Assembly (NCBI GenBank): GCA_947179155.2
Contig: OX359278.1
Span: 11,792,879 to 11,856,878, forward strand
DNA length: 64,000 bases
DNA from: Hedera helix
Lineage: Eukaryota; Streptophyta; Magnoliopsida; Apiales; Araliaceae
Direction: 5' to 3'
The position numbers and the translations under genes are program-made. The notes below the pieces were generated by a model that had not been told where the DNA came from, ran no database searches, and worked only from the letters and a program-made list of their open reading frames with translations. Shown here in pieces: positions 36,272-49,964 of this stretch (position 1 is its first letter; every line of letters begins with the position of its first letter).

Positions 36272-38963
36272 TGTAAGACCCCGACTTTTATAAAATACAA
36301 ATTTAATTTTTCTTTATATATTTTCTTCTGAAACGGTGAATAAATAAATTGACAAAAGTGAAAATTAAGAAATATTTTATCTTGTCGGGGAATATTCGTT
36401 CTATTGGGGAATATTCGATTCGTACGACGAAACCGAAATGATATTGGTGGACCCCCCATAACGAAATATTGTCGGATATAGAAAACGACATATGTAACTT
36501 TTATAGATAAAAATAGTCAACGGTGCTAACACTTTTAACTGTTAAAATACCCGGTGGTAAATGAATAGTAACATACGGTATTGCACAGTAACACACAATA
36601 TTGCACAGTGCTTCATATTATTAAACTGATAATGTGGCTATTATACTATATTGACTTTATTGAACCAATAATTGTCATATGCACAATAATTCATATTATT
36701 GAACTGATAATTGTCACAGTAGCATATGCACAATAATCTACATTATTGAATCAATAATTGTCATTACACAGTAACATGTTCTTTCTTTATTTATTTCTGC
36801 ATTATTGTTATCTCTGTTATGATGTTGATTAAACTGTTGAATTTCATTATTAGTTGATTTTTTGATTATATTGTGAGTATCTAACTTAAAAAGCCAACTA
36901 CATTGTATTTATAACAATTAGTCATAATAATAAATAATTGTGAATTATTGTTGAATAATTAAATTGATAAAGTTATTTATTTTTATTATAACAAATTATA
37001 TAAAGTTAGTTGTTTTTATATATAAAGTTAGTTGATTTGTAAAGTTAATTGTTTTATATATAAAATAAATTGAATAGTGTAGATTAAAGATGATATTTAA
37101 ATGAATGATTTAGATTAAGGAAATCTTAAAATATGAAATGAGTAGTATGGATTAAAAATTATCTTGAAATATACGGTTTAGATTAAATTAGGAAATCTTG
37201 GTTTATGATAAGATTTTTTACTATAAATAGAGGCCTTAACTTAAGAATTTTTCATAAAAAAAATAAAAAATAAAACCTTTCTTGCTCTTTCTTTCTTCCA
37301 CTCTCCAAATATTTTTTTTGTATGAGTTCTCTTTGAATGTGCTAAAGTCATCTTGAGTATTTGTAAAGATCTGTAAGTGTACGAGTACTGACCAAGTAAG
37401 TCTTTTTATAAATGTTATATAAGTAACCACACACATCACACGATATTTATAAATCTTCCTTTAGACTCTTCCTTTAGAATATTCATTTTAAAAAGCTTCA
37501 TTTGGAAGATTTATTTTGAAATATTATTTTGTTCAAAAACTATATTGAAGTTATTCTACTTTATTCTATTAAATCACTTTTGATGATTTTATACGAATTG
37601 GTATACACTCTGAAATTATATATGGTAGCTATAGTTACTAATTAAATTATAAAAATATAGGTTGATCAACTTCATATCTAGTCACATGTTAACGTAAGGG
37701 ATTGTCATTCTTTGATTCTCGAAAATAATATCGTTTCTTTCTTACTAGTAAGATGTGTCATTTATTTCCATGTATTAATTTGTGGGAATAACCTGACTAC
37801 GCGGACTACCGCATGTTTGGTGAATAACCTTTCGTATTCATTCCTTATTAATCTCTGAGAATAACCTGACTACGTGGACTACCGCATATTTGGTGAATTA
37901 CTCTTCGTATTCATTTCTTATTTGTCTCTTGTTGGTAAAGTTTCCTGAAATGATTATATATTCTTTAATAGTCGCCCTTCACCTAATATCATTTCAATTT
38001 CACTTTCCTATTTTTTTAAATATTTCTATTGAACCTTAACCGTTATTCTGAACTGTGGATATTGAATATCATTCTTAAATTTGAGTCCACATCATGTTGG
38101 CAATTAGGACATTATTTGAATCTGCACAAAGAAAAATCATAAACTTTCGATATTTATTGATCATATTGTTTCTTCTGATTCATTATTTATATCACTGCTG
38201 TTATTCTAATCATTAAGAACTATGTTATTGTGAGTATCTGTGGCCTAGGGCACAGATGATAAGATAAATGCGATATAATTGTTGTGTCTTTTAGGGCACA
38301 TGGTGAATGTTCTCTTTGGCCTGGGGCAAAGATGAACTGTTGATGGTATGATTATGACCAAATGCTGAAGACTGGTATAATCATGATCGTTGATGTTATA
38401 TTTGAATATCTTTGGCCCATAGTGCAAAGATGAACTATTGATTTGCATGATTATGATCAGTAACTGTGAATTTATATTATCATGACCAGTGGTGTTTAAG
38501 ATGATAAAAACTGATGATATTTTTCTTAAAAAGAGAAGCGAGTGGACATCATAGTCTACATGATTCTTCTAATGGATTGCTTATTCCGCTGCTATTATTG
38601 ATCTAAAACTTATTATTTATTGTATTCTATCAAGAACTCAACTATTGAAGGCTAATGATAATTTACTTATTGTTATCTTAGTCATGATATTTCTTACTGG
38701 GCTATTTGAGTTCACCCTTTCTTTTGTTCCATTATTTTTCAGAAATAAGAGAATAGCTGGGTCTAGCAGGGGAATGGAGTGACGGTCCGAGAGATAGCTA
38801 TTATAGTCTTCACATGTTGTATATAGTGTGACAATAATAGTGAAGACTTAGTTGTATATTATTGAGTTTTGTATTTCTGTTCTATGTACTGTTTATATTA
38901 TAAACCGTGTATTTTATAGCGTCTCAAATTGGGCTATGTAAGCCTAGATTTGGGGGCGTCACA
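36272..38963 (+). repeat. Element B 5' LTR
   Basis: This 2692-bp LTR runs TGTAAGACCCCGAC to GGGGGCGTCACA. It contains a TATAAATAGAGG promoter motif near 37222, a repeated CTGACTACG(C/T)GGACTACCGCAT block (about 37793 and 37867) and several CAATAATTCA-type repeats. Its first 765 bp align with 42954-43755 and its middle with 62460-63385. Confidence 0.9.
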
Positions 38964-38977
38964 TTTGGTATCCGAGC
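38964..38977 (+). other. Element B primer binding site
   Basis: TTTGGTATCCGAGC follows the 5' LTR directly. It differs by one base from TGGTATCAGAGC, the plant site complementary to initiator methionine tRNA. Confidence 0.7.
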
Positions 38978-39161
38978 TTATTGATATGATCTTTAATGGA
39001 GATATAGGGTAGAAGTAGGAGAAGAGAGACGAATATATTACGTCACTAGTGTGTCCTACATAAATAAAATTTTGTCATCTAATAAGTTGGTTTGAATGTG
39101 GGGACAAGAAGTGACGAGTCAGTTTGTTTAACTAACCTTTATCTTATGACCACAGTTAAGA

Positions 39162-40553
39162 ATGACTTCTAAAAATCAGAGAATGAATTTTCCACTGTCC
39201 GAGGCGAATATAACTAAGAATCAGGAAGTTACAAATAATTCTCCTGCAGCTTCATAAAATAATGCTGGTGATCAAACAAATCAAGATGGTTTCTTTAGAA
39301 ACTTCATGCAATTTATCCAAAATCAGCTGAGGGGAGGTCGTTACGGTGGAAACGCTGACAATTCAAGGATTGTCACTGTTAAGCAATTTAAAGAGTTGGG
39401 ACCACCTAATTTTTTTGGGAAGCCTGAACCATTCAAAGCGGAGGCGTGGTTGAAGCAGACGACAAAAATACTTAATGTCCTACGATGTGCAGATGATCAG
39501 AAGGTGTCATTCGCCACCTTTATGTTTCGAGGGGAGGCAGACCATTGGTGGGAGGCAGACCATTGGTGGGAGGCGGTAAAACGCATCCATCATTTGGCTC
39601 TCGAAATGTCTTGGCTAGAATTTCAAGAGCTATTCAACGAAAAGTACTTTCCAGAAAGCATCCGCCATATAAAGGAGGTGTAGTTCATAAAGCTAGAGCA
39701 AGGAAATATGTCAGTCTCACAATATGAAGCTAAGTTTGCCGAACTATCTCGTTTTACGACCCATCCAGTGGATGACGAAGCACGGATGAGCCGAATGTTA
39801 TTACGAGGTTTGAGATTTGAAATTCGTCAACAACTTAGCTCTTATAAATTTTGTTTGTATTCAGATGTTGTCGATAGGGCTCAAAGGGTAGAGCAAATAG
39901 ATGAAAAATTACAGCCAAGAGTCAATGATCAGCGTAGAGAGATAAATGACAACAACCACAGGAACGAGAACCATAGAGGAGGTAACCAGCACTTCAGTAG
40001 TAATCCCGCATTGAATAACAGAAGAGGAGAATCTAGTGGAAATAATTTCAAGAGAAAGAGATTCCATAATGATTATAGAAGAGCACCGGCACCAGTACCA
40101 AGGGGAGGAGATCGACCACCGGTGAGATGTTACAGGTGTGGTCAGGAGGGCCACATCAGCCCAAATTGTTCTCAACAATCCAAGTTGTGCTACAGTTGCG
40201 GAAAAGAAGGTCATATGGCTCGATTTTGTCCTGTTTCAAAATCAAGTCCAACTGCAATGATGGTAACAAAAGCTAGCGCGGATAAGAGAAAATTTGTAGT
40301 TCAAGGAAGAGCTCTTGTTGTGACATCCCAAATGGCACGAAACCCGAACGAGATGATAACCGGTAAACTATTCATAAATTCTCGTGAAGTCTATGCCCTG
40401 TTAGATACTGGTTCTACCCATTCTTTTATCTCACATACGTGTGCTCAACGTTTAAACTTAACTCCTGAAAATTTGGACTTTGACTTATCAGTTGAAACCC
40501 CATTAGAAGCATTAGCCATTACATCTACTGTATATAAATCTTGCTTAGTTTAA
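39162..40553 (+). pseudogene. Element B gag and protease
   Basis: One frame from ATG 39162 carries a gypsy capsid core (EAWLKQTTKIL, FLELSWLEFQE-like region), two CCHC zinc knuckles at about 40127-40230 (CYRCGQEGHISPNC; CYSCGKEGHMARFC) and the protease active site LLDTGSTHSFI near 40408. A TAA near 39255 and a TAG near 39681 interrupt it. An 18-bp tandem duplication doubles DHWWEA at about 39539. The protease tail continues with FDVILEIDWL-like sequence past a TAA at 40551. The product would form particles and process the polyprotein. Confidence 0.85.
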
Positions 40554-40727
40554 GTCAACAGCCTTATATTACTCGTTGACCTTATTTATTTGGAAATGCA
40601 TGAATTTGATGTGATTTTAGAAATTGATTGTTTGACTAATCATCATGCTAAAATTGTTTGCTTTTAAAAGATCTTTAGTTTTCATATTCCTAATCAACCT
40701 GTCATACAAATTCAAACCATCAAACCA

Positions 40728-42946
40728 TTGAAATCTATAACTATCATTTCTAGCCATAAAGTCACTCGTTTATTGAAAAACGGATGTCAAACCTTTTTAG
40801 CTCATGTCATTGACTTGAACAAAGATGTGTCAAACTTGAATGATATTCCTATTGTTAATGAGTTTTCTGATATTTTTTCCGATGAACTTCCCGGCTTACC
40901 TCCAAATCGAGAAATTGAATTCTGTATTGATCATGAACTCGGTATCAAGCCTATTGCCAAAGCCCCATACCGAATGGCTCCTATTGAACTTAAAGAGCTA
41001 AAGGTCAAACTACAAGAATTGTTAGATACTGGTTTTATTCGTTCGAGTGCATTGCCTTGGGGTGCCCCTGTTCTTTTTGTCCAGAAGAATGATGGAAGTA
41101 TGAGATTTTGCATTGACTATGGAGAGTTGAATCGTGTCACCACAAAAAACAGGTACCAGTTACCTCGAATTGATGACACGTTTGAATAATTGTAGGGTGC
41201 TTAACATTTTTCAAAGATTGATCTTCGCTCTAGATATCATCAGTTAAAAGTTAAAGCTGATGACATTCCAAAGACTGCTTTTAGAACCCGCTACGGGCAT
41301 TATGAGTTCTTAGTCATGCCTTTTGGACTAATAAATGATCCTGCAGCTTTCATGGACATTAAAATCATTTTGTAGTTGTTTTTATTGATGACATTCTCAT
41401 ATACTCCAAGAGTCGTGAGGATCATAAACAACACCTGAGATTAATACTCCAAAAGCTACGTGAGAACAAATTGTATGCCAAGCTGAAGAAGTGTGAGTTT
41501 TGGCTTAAGGAAGTCACATTCTTTGGGCATGTGATTTCCAGTTAAGGATTATCAGTTGATCCTGCAAAGATTGAAGCAATATTAAATTACGAGCAACCTC
41601 GATCAGTAACTGAAGTTTGAAGTTTTCGAGGCTTAGCTGGTTATTATCGGAGATTCGTAGAAGGATTTTCTCGAATTGCCACTCCATTAACTCAGTTGAT
41701 TCGAAAAAACACAAAATTTGTATGGAACGAGGAATATGAGAAAATTTTCAAGAACTTAAGAAAAGACTTATTTTTGCTCCTGTTCTGACCATACCATCAG
41801 GATCAGGAGAATATGAAGAGGGCGATTGCAGAGTTTATCTCAAGGTGCTTAACTTGTCAACGTGTCAAGGCAGAGCATCAAGTGCTTACGAGTCCATTAC
41901 AATCACTCGAAATTCTAGAATGGAAGTGGGAATACATCATTATGGACTTCGTGATGGGTCTTCCCAAAGTTTCTCAAGGCTTTGATGCGTTTGACCGGTA
42001 TGTGCGTAAATGATATTGTAAGATTGCATGGTATGCCAGTTTCCATAGTTTTTGATCGAGATCCTAGATTCACTTCACGCTTTGGATCAGTCTACAAAAA
42101 GCTATGGGCACCGAGCTACGATTTAGTTCTGCATACCATCCTCAAACGGACGGACAATCTAAAAGGACGATTCAGACTCTCGAAGATCTTTTGAGACTTT
42201 GCGTACTAGACTTCAAAGGAAGTTGGGACAAGTACTTGCCATTGGTTGAATTCTCCTACAACAATAGTTACCAAGCAAGCATATGCATGACTCTATTTGA
42301 GGCTTTGTATGGATGAAATTGTCACTCTCCAGTATGTTGGAATGAGGTATGAGAAGAAAAATTGTTGGAACCTGAGTTGGTACGTTTAACAACAGAAAAG
42401 ATCCAAATAATTTGACAACGAATACAAACTGCACAAGAACGACAAAAGAGCTATGCTGATCTTCATCGAAGGGATGAGAGTTTCAATGTCGGAGAGCATG
42501 TATTCTTACGCGTTTCTCCATGGAAAGGAGTTACGAGATTCGGAAGAAGAGGAAAACTCAACCCTCGATTTATTAGCCTATTTGAAATTCTAGACCGAGT
42601 AGAAACCGTGGCCTACAGACTAGCCTTACCACCAAGTATGTCTCGCATTCATAATGTTTTTCACATATCTATGCTATGTAAATATGTGAAATTTTTGAAT
42701 CACGTCATTGAGTTAGAGTAAGACGTTATAGCAAATGATTTAACATACGATGAGGTACCTGTCAAAATCTTAGATAAGAAAGAGCAGATCCTACGCTCAA
42801 AGGTTATACCTCAAGTCAAGGTTTTATGGAGGAACTAAGATACTAAGAAAATAACTTGGGAGGTAGAATCTAAAATGAAATCTAAGTATCCTTACCTCTT
42901 CGAAATACCAGATACGTCAATTTCGGGGATGAAATTTCATAAGTAG
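40728..42946 (+). pseudogene. Element B pol: RT and remnants of RNase H, integrase and chromodomain
   Basis: RT motifs are clear: PYRMAP, LPWGAPVLFV, FCIDYGELN, then stops, FSKIDLRS, FLVMPFGL, and FVVVFIDDIL. A short deletion breaks the frame at about 41360. RNase H is largely missing: the sequence jumps near 41790 from the RT connection to the integrase zinc region (CLTCQRVKAEHQ). Integrase resumes after a second deletion with DRDPRF and YHPQTDGQ. The end carries VKVLWRN and a WEVESKMK stretch of chromodomain type. Many stops are TAG or TAA where Gln is expected. Confidence 0.85.
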
Positions 42947-42953
42947 GGGAGGT
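42942..42953 (+). other. Element B polypurine tract
   Basis: AGTAGGGGAGG directly precedes the 3' LTR, the expected plus-strand primer position. Confidence 0.7.
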
Positions 42954-43755
42954 TGTAAGACCTCGACTTTTATGAAATACAAATTTAATTTTTCTTTATA
43001 TATTTTTTTCTAAAACGGTAAATAAATAAATTGACAAAAATGAGAATTAAGAAATATTTTATCTTGTCGGAGAATATTCGTTTGTCGGGGAAAATTCGTT
43101 TTGTCGAGGAATATTCGATTCGTACGATGACGCCAAAATAATATTGGTGGACCCCCCATAACGAAATATTGTCAGATATAGAAAACGACAAATGTAACTT
43201 ATCTAGATAAAAATAGTCAACGGTACTAACACTTTTAACTGTTAAAATACCTGGTGGTAAAGGAATAGTAACATACGGTATTGCACAGTAGCACACGGTG
43301 TTGCACATTGCTTCATATTATTGAACTGATACAGTGGCTATTGTACTATATTGACTTTATTGAACCAATAATTGTCACATGCACAATAATTCATATTATT
43401 GAACTGATAATTGTCACAGTAGCATATGCACAGTAATCTACATTATTGAATCAGTAATTGTCATTACACAGTTACGTGTTATTTATTTATTTATTTATTT
43501 CTGCATTATTGTTATCTCTATTATGATGTTGATTAAACTGTTGTATTTTATTATTAGTTGACTTTCTAGTTATATTATGAGTATCTAACTCAAAAAGTCA
43601 ACTACACTGCATTTATAACAATTAGTCATAATCATGAATAATTGTGAATTATTGTTGAATAATTGAATTAATAAAGATATTTTTTTTATTATAACAAATA
43701 ATATAAAGTTAGTTGTTTTTATATATAAAGTTAGTTGATTTATAAAGTTAGTTGT
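42954..43755 (+). repeat. Element B 3' LTR, first part
   Basis: Begins TGTAAGACCTCGAC and follows the 5' LTR closely until the insertion point of element C. The last five bases, GTTGT (43751-43755), are repeated at 62455-62459. Confidence 0.9.
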
Positions 43756-46700
43756 TGTAATGACCACGAACTCTATTAGACATTGTAATTATAATTATTA
43801 AATAATTAACAATGAATTAAAATTTTTATATTAATTAATTGTGCATTAAATAAATTGAATGCATATACTTGTGTATGTATTTATTTATTAAAAGTAATAA
43901 AGCAATGCGTTAAAATTAATTAAAGCAAGTCTAATTGCATTATATTTTAAATCTAAATGAGGTATTAAACTAGGTCAAATTAATTTACCTAGTAGTCCAT
44001 GTAATCAATTAAACCTTAGTCCATGTAATTAATTAAATAAGTCCAATGCTTGTTTTAATTAAATATAATATATATTATTTAATGTTAGCCCAATGTGTTA
44101 ATTAAATTGAGTTCAACCAAATTAAATGGATGGGTCCAATATATTAAATCCTAGAGTCCAATGTGGAGCCCAAATCAAAGTCAAAATTGGTCAACATGTA
44201 TATATATAAGTGTATATATATATATATAGGTGTATATATTGTATATAAATGCATTAAAAATAAAGCAAAAATGGGGGATTAAATCCCATTTTGGCTGGTC
44301 ATGGTGGTCACTCAATGTCATAATTGTTGAACAACCCATGTCAATCATCTTGTCTATCAACTAGTCATTCATGTAAATAGTAATCCTAATTAGCTTTAAT
44401 TTCACCAACACTAGTGGATTAGGGAGTCTAATAGAGGGTTACCATTGTGCTATATAAGGAGTGCCTCACATGTGTATCATGTTGGTTGGTAAATTGCTAG
44501 AGTATTCAAGAGAGAAAATAGAGAGCATTTGAGAGAAATATAGAAAGAACACTTGTGCGTGTGGAAAATATTGCTAGATTAAGAGTTTGGTAGATGACAC
44601 AAAGCCTCATTTCATACTTTGGTAGGAGAAGAAGAAGAACACACAAGTCATCAAGGTTTAAAAACGCTCCAACCCTTCTATATTTCATTTTTGTAGTCTA
44701 GATAGATTTTAAACGGTTAAAATATATTTTTAACCGATCAAAACTCGTTTTGATGGTCTACAAGTCTTAAATTATGTTATATATGTATATTCATGGTTTA
44801 ATGTGTTTAAATCATATTTTGGTACGTGTGTTATGCTTAAAAGTAGAAGAAATGTTTATATCGAACTTTACCGGTAAAACTCTAACTAAGCATGTGATGT
44901 TTAATATTGTAGTTTGAAATGTATAAGTTGAAAAATAAATTTTATGGCTAGAAAGTTACATATATGAGTTTTAAAGAAACCCAACTTGAAGCTTTCAAAA
45001 ATATTGAAAAACAAAGGAGTTGTGGCTTTTACCGCAAATGAGGTCGCTTTTAAACCCTAGGTGGTTCGATCTTTAAATTTCATGTCAAACATTTTCAAAA
45101 ATGCGATCAAACCATGAAATGTTATAAAACAAGAAGTTAGGATCACATCAACACTGATTTTGTTTCATTTGGATGTATAGATTTCATTTTATTAAGGTTT
45201 GAATCAAAACTGTCAAAACTGTCAGAAATTAGAAAATTGGAAAATGTTTATGTAGTACAGCGCCGGGGCACAGTGTTGTAGTATAAAACACTGCGCGGGG
45301 GCGCCGTGCACTGTTCTGGAAAGAAATTAAAATCCGAACCAGGTCGGGTCGAGTCAATCCAAGTCAGAAAAGGAAAAGTGTTCCAAAAATGATTTTATTA
45401 TTTTTGGACTTAATAAAAGTATATTTAAATGGTAGATAATTGATTTAATAATTAAAAGTGTACAAATATTATTAAAGGATTAATAATAAAATTAAGTTAA
45501 TAAAATATTATTAAATAAATAATAATATTAGAAAATTATTAAAATATTAGCAAATGTATAATAATATTATAAAGTCAATAAAATATTATTAAATGAGTAA
45601 TAATATTAGATAATAAAATTAATAAATAAAATATTATTAATTGATTAATAATATTAGTTAATTAATAAAATATTATTAAATAGTAAATAATATTAGATAA
45701 TAATTAAAATATTATTAATTGATTAATAATATTATAAAATTAATAAAATATTATTAAATAGTTAATAATATTAAATAATGATTAAACTATTATTAAATAA
45801 TTAATAATATTAGATAAATAATAAAATATTATTATAAAGCTAATAATATTTGAAAATGATTTAAATTATTAAATGATTAATAATATTATAAGATTGATAA
45901 AATATTATTAAATGATAAATAATATTAGAAGAATAATAAAATATTATTAAAGGATTAATAACATTAAGTGATTAATAAAATGTTATTAAATAGTTTAATA
46001 ATATTACAAGCCTAATAAAATATTATTAAATTGTTAGGTCTGTTTAGAGAGAATTAAATTGAATTGGTTATTAGTAATCTATACACGAGGCAAGTTCTCT
46101 GAACCCTAACTTGTATTTATTTTGTAAGTTCTCTAACCCCTTAATTATTGTTGAACGAGCTTCTATACTTGTAATTATTGCCAGAGCTTTAAGTGATTTA
46201 ATTATTTAAATTATTGCGCATCCATATTGTTTATAAAATCGCACCTAGTGCATTTGAAGCTTAATAGTTTATGATTCATGAACTGAATCAAAAATGTCTA
46301 AAGCTAATTGTTCAGCTAGACATTGCGTTTATAAATTCAATAACTTGAATACTTTTAAAAGCTTATCCAAACTATTGTTTGGTGCGGATTCTTATATTAA
46401 GTCTGAGAATTGAACAACCCTAGATAAAAGGGATTTTATGTCGATAAATCGACTTTTGCGCAAGATGACTAAGTGTAATTCATATACAGCGGGTTGAATA
46501 GGCTGATCCCCTTGAAAACCAAACTACTAAAAGGGTCAGAGGAAACTCTATTATACCCTCGTTAGTTCAGGGTCCTTGGTGACCACTCAGCATTTAAGAT
46601 TCAAATATTCTTGTTCAATGAAATTTGAGTCTTGTTTCTTTCACAATTGTTATATCTATTGTTGAAGCACTCGATGTTATTCCCCTTTTACTCATGATAT

Positions 46701-47071
46701 ATTAAATCTCTATGATTGTTCTTAAACTTGCTGAGCAAACCAGTTGCTCACCCTTGCTATATCATGAACCATTTTCAGCTAAACCCGAATGCTCCAAGAA
46801 GGACAAGGGAAAAGGGAAAGCCAGAACTTAATTTATGCATGTTAATTAAATGTTTAATATGTAATTACTGTTGGTACAACTTTTGTAATTCCTTAAGATA
46901 GGAACTGTTGATGTTAAGGTTAATCGACCTTGGGATTGTAGTCTTTTTATAAGGAACCTTTTGTATTATTCCGCGAAGTTTAAATTCAATTTATGTATTT
47001 AATTGTTAGTAAGTATTGTATAGTGGAGAACCAAACCCGAGGTTATGGAACTTGGATTTAGGGTCGTCACA
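43756..47071 (+). repeat. Element C 5' LTR
   Basis: A 3316-bp LTR. Its order is an AT-rich 5' part, a CAAAATTTAAC-type low-complexity centre, a GC-rich block near 45260-45360 (AGGTCGGGTCGAG), the AT minisatellite and a 3' part ending GGGTCGTCACA. Compared with the 3' copy it lacks about 190 bp after the minisatellite (junction near 46032) and about 50 bp near 44305. Confidence 0.9.
45440..46032. repeat. AT minisatellite in element C 5' LTR
   Basis: Degenerate tandem units of TAATAAAATATTATTAAA and TGATTAATAATATTA. Same family as the arrays at 13540-14130 (inverted) and 60640-61215. Confidence 0.88.
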
Positions 47072-47309
47072 GGTTGGTATTAGTGTTGTAGGTTAGAAAC
47101 TTTAGGATTGCAAAACCTAAGTTATAACCTTAGTACTAAACTCATATCGAGTGCGTTAGGGGATGAATCGGGGAGATTCATCATGTTGTATATTTTTGGA
47201 GGTGGATTGAGAAAATCTATCGAGCCGAGATGTACATGATAAAATATCATTTCATTTCATCAATGAATATATTTTATTTCTGTACTAACATGTGTTATTT
47301 TTACGATAT

Positions 47310-48077
47310 AGGATGACAGAGATTAGACAGTCTAGTCAGGCTGCTGAGGAGGTGATTTAAACTTATATCCATATGGATACTTCACAGCCACTGGTGGTTG
47401 CACAGATAGAGGATCCTGAGTCTGATCCAGAGGAGGGAGATCGTGAGGAGCCCATCAAGGGTGGAGTTATGAGGCCATACAGTGAGGATAAGGTCGAGTC
47501 AGAGTCTCAGGATGAGGAGCCAGCTGAGTACGCTGATGGCATGGGCACTACTGCCAGTGACATCATCTACTCTCTGACTACGAGGAATGATGAGCTGGAG
47601 GATAGGGTTCAGCACTTGGAAGAGCAGAATCAGACTCACCAGCATACGGAGAACTAGTATAGGGATGCAACATATCAGTTCTCTGGTGAGAACACGTTGC
47701 TTAAGGAAAAGATGGCAAAGGTGGAGGCTAGATTAGCAGCAGCTGAGTTGAAGATTCAGCAAACACAGGTAGATAATGAGGAGATTAGAGGCCATTAGCA
47801 GTAGGCTATAGAGGATAGGATCGAGATGGAAATCCAGAGGGATGCTGCACATTGGCAGATGCTAGAGTTGAAGGACGAGGTCCGTGAGAAGAGGGTGAAG
47901 ATCGATAGACTTAGTTATGTCTATCGTTCTTCTTATGGCAGATTATAGAGTAGGGTGTACTACTACCCAGCTGAGGAGGGCCAGTCCATGCACACTATCA
48001 GCAGGAGCGTGGTGATGGCTATGGGAGATGAGGAGTACGATGACGCTGTTCGTCGAGAGATGCACAGACATTGGTAA
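47310..48077 (+). pseudogene. Element C leader ORF: acidic coiled-coil protein upstream of gag
   Basis: Between the 5' LTR and gag, one reading frame is preserved from about 47310 to a TAA at 48075-48077. It is broken only by TAG codons (at 47655, two near 47796 and one near 47946), each plausibly a former CAG. The N-terminal part is very acidic (EEGDREE, SESQDEE). Then a heptad-like region (DELEDRVQHLEEQNQ; KVEARLAAAELKIQ) suggests a coiled coil, and the tail reads MAMGDEEYDDAVRREM. No zinc knuckle is present. Chromoviruses usually start with gag, so an additional leader gene is notable. I do not recognise the family. Confidence 0.65.
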
Positions 48078-48424
48078 TAGTTTCTTTGATTATGTTGCAT
48101 GCACATAGATGCAGTAGAAACCCAACTTCTGTTTTGATAGAGGGTTAGTATGATGTAAATCCCAACTCAAGGAAGCGGTGGGATATGATTATGGTTAGAT
48201 CCCGTCTTTTGTAGTATTTTCGGGATAGTAGCATTTATAGCAGTATTCTTATGATGTAAGGTGCTATGCACTACTGTTTTAGCATATGAATATAAATGCA
48301 GATCTGTTTATGTTTATATGTGTTGATATGCTTGTTTGTACTTTAGTTTAAATTGCTTAAGCTACAAAACGAAAGTAACAAGATAAAATAACTATAATTA
48401 TTTAAATTTTCTTTATACAGAAAA

Positions 48425-49360
48425 ATGAGGCCACATAGACAATTATCGAGAAATCAAGGAGTAGAAGAGTCAGTCAACAACGACGAGGGGGGACGCAATG
48501 CGGACCCAATGCGGAACTTCGTCGATATGTTAGCAGAGGCAATGCAAAAAACGACATCCAGTTGTAGGAAATCCGCCACTGCCGACAAGTCAGTAGGCTA
48601 ATTTTAAAGACTTTAAAACAGTCGAACCGCCGGAGTTTAGGGGAACCGCAGATCCGATTGAGGCCCAATCATGGTTAAAGGAGATTGAGAAGGCATTTGT
48701 TATAGCAAGAGTAGTGGAGGAGCAAAAGACTATTTTTGCTACCTTCCTATTAAAGGGGGAAGCCAATTTCTGGTGGGAAGCTAATCAGAATAGGGCTGGA
48801 GAAGGTGTAGTGGCATGGGCGATATTCAAGAAAATATTCGATGAGAACTACTTCCCAAAGAGTACGAGAAGTAGAATGGATGTGAAATTTCTAGAACTGA
48901 AGCAAGAGAAAATGTCAGTACCTGAGTACGCAGCCAAATTCAATGAGCTGGCCAGGTTCGCTCCACATCAAGTAAACACGGAGGAACGCAAGGCCGGAAG
49001 GTTTGAAAATGGCTTAAGACCATGGGTATTCAATAAAGTGGCAGCGCTACAGATTGACTCATTCTCAGCTTTGTTGGAGAAGTGAATCATAGCAGAAGGA
49101 GGAAGCGATACGTTAACCAAGTATAATCAAGAGAGGAATAAGAAAAGAAGTGAAGTGGGAAGCAAGAACAGTAACAGTGGGGGTAATAACAATGACAACA
49201 ACAAGCGCAAATGGGACAACAACAACGACAAGAGCTCAAGAAATCAACAAGGAAATTTTCAGAAAAAGAGTGCATGTAGCAAATGCGGGAAGAGTCATTC
49301 TGGAGTATGCATGAAAAGCAAGAATACATGCTACAACTGCGGACATGAGGGGCACATTTC
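48425..49360 (+). pseudogene. Element C gag
   Basis: ATG 48425 (MRPHRQLSRNQG) opens a frame that shifts after about 48600. The capsid core then reads PPEFRGTADPIEAQSWLKE, FLLKGEANFWWEA and PEYAAKFNELARFAP in the frame of 48714-49085. A TGA at 49083-49085 separates it from the nucleocapsid part, which goes on in another frame as an Asn-rich linker with CCHC knuckles (CYNCGHEGHISPNC, CYSCGANDHMIKYC) at about 49330-49435, plus a degenerate first knuckle CSKCGKSHSGVC. Confidence 0.85.
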
Positions 49361-49439
49361 TCCAAATTGTCCCCTCCCAAAGAAAGTGAAATGCTACTCC
49401 TGCGGAGCTAATGATCATATGATAAAGTATTGTCCCAAC

Positions 49440-49955
49440 AAGAAGAATGATGGAGGAAGCAGTTACAAAGGCAACAACATCAGATTAGCTATTGGGGGAC
49501 CGATACAACAGAACAAGCTGGCAGCATGGACCTTTAATATGACAGTGCAAGATGTCGTGGAGTCAAAAGACGTGGTGTCAGGTATTATTCCGATCAATAA
49601 TATAAATGCATACGTATTGTTTGATTCGGGTGCTACCTGTTTATTTGTGTCTGATGATTTCGCTAGACGGTTAGAATTGCCTAGAGAAAAACTAGATAAC
49701 CCAATGAATATAGAGGTTACAAATAAAGAAGTGATTCATGTAGAGTATATACATAGAAATTGTTGTGCTGAAATCAGGGGTCAGAAGTTAAAAGTGAATT
49801 TAATTCCGATACCTTTGGGGGAGTTTGATGTTATACTTGGAATGGATTGGTTATTTAACCACGGAGTGGTAATTGATTGTCAGAAGAAGTGTATACACCT
49901 TAAGACACCAAACAAGTCTATGGTCGTATTTTACGGCAGCAAGTTGTCAAGATAA
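49440..49955 (+). pseudogene. Element C protease
   Basis: An aspartic protease domain continues from the zinc knuckles. The active site reads LFDSGATCLFVS near 49618 and the tail has FDVILGMDWL near 49827. The active-site aspartate is kept. The frame ends at TAA 49953-49955, after which pol goes on. Confidence 0.85.
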
Positions 49956-49964
49956 TCTTTTTGT

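Noticed and set aside
39162..42946. Elements B and C as autonomous retrotransposons
   Set aside because: B lacks RNase H and much of integrase; both carry many stops and frameshifts, and C has a changed integrase catalytic residue.
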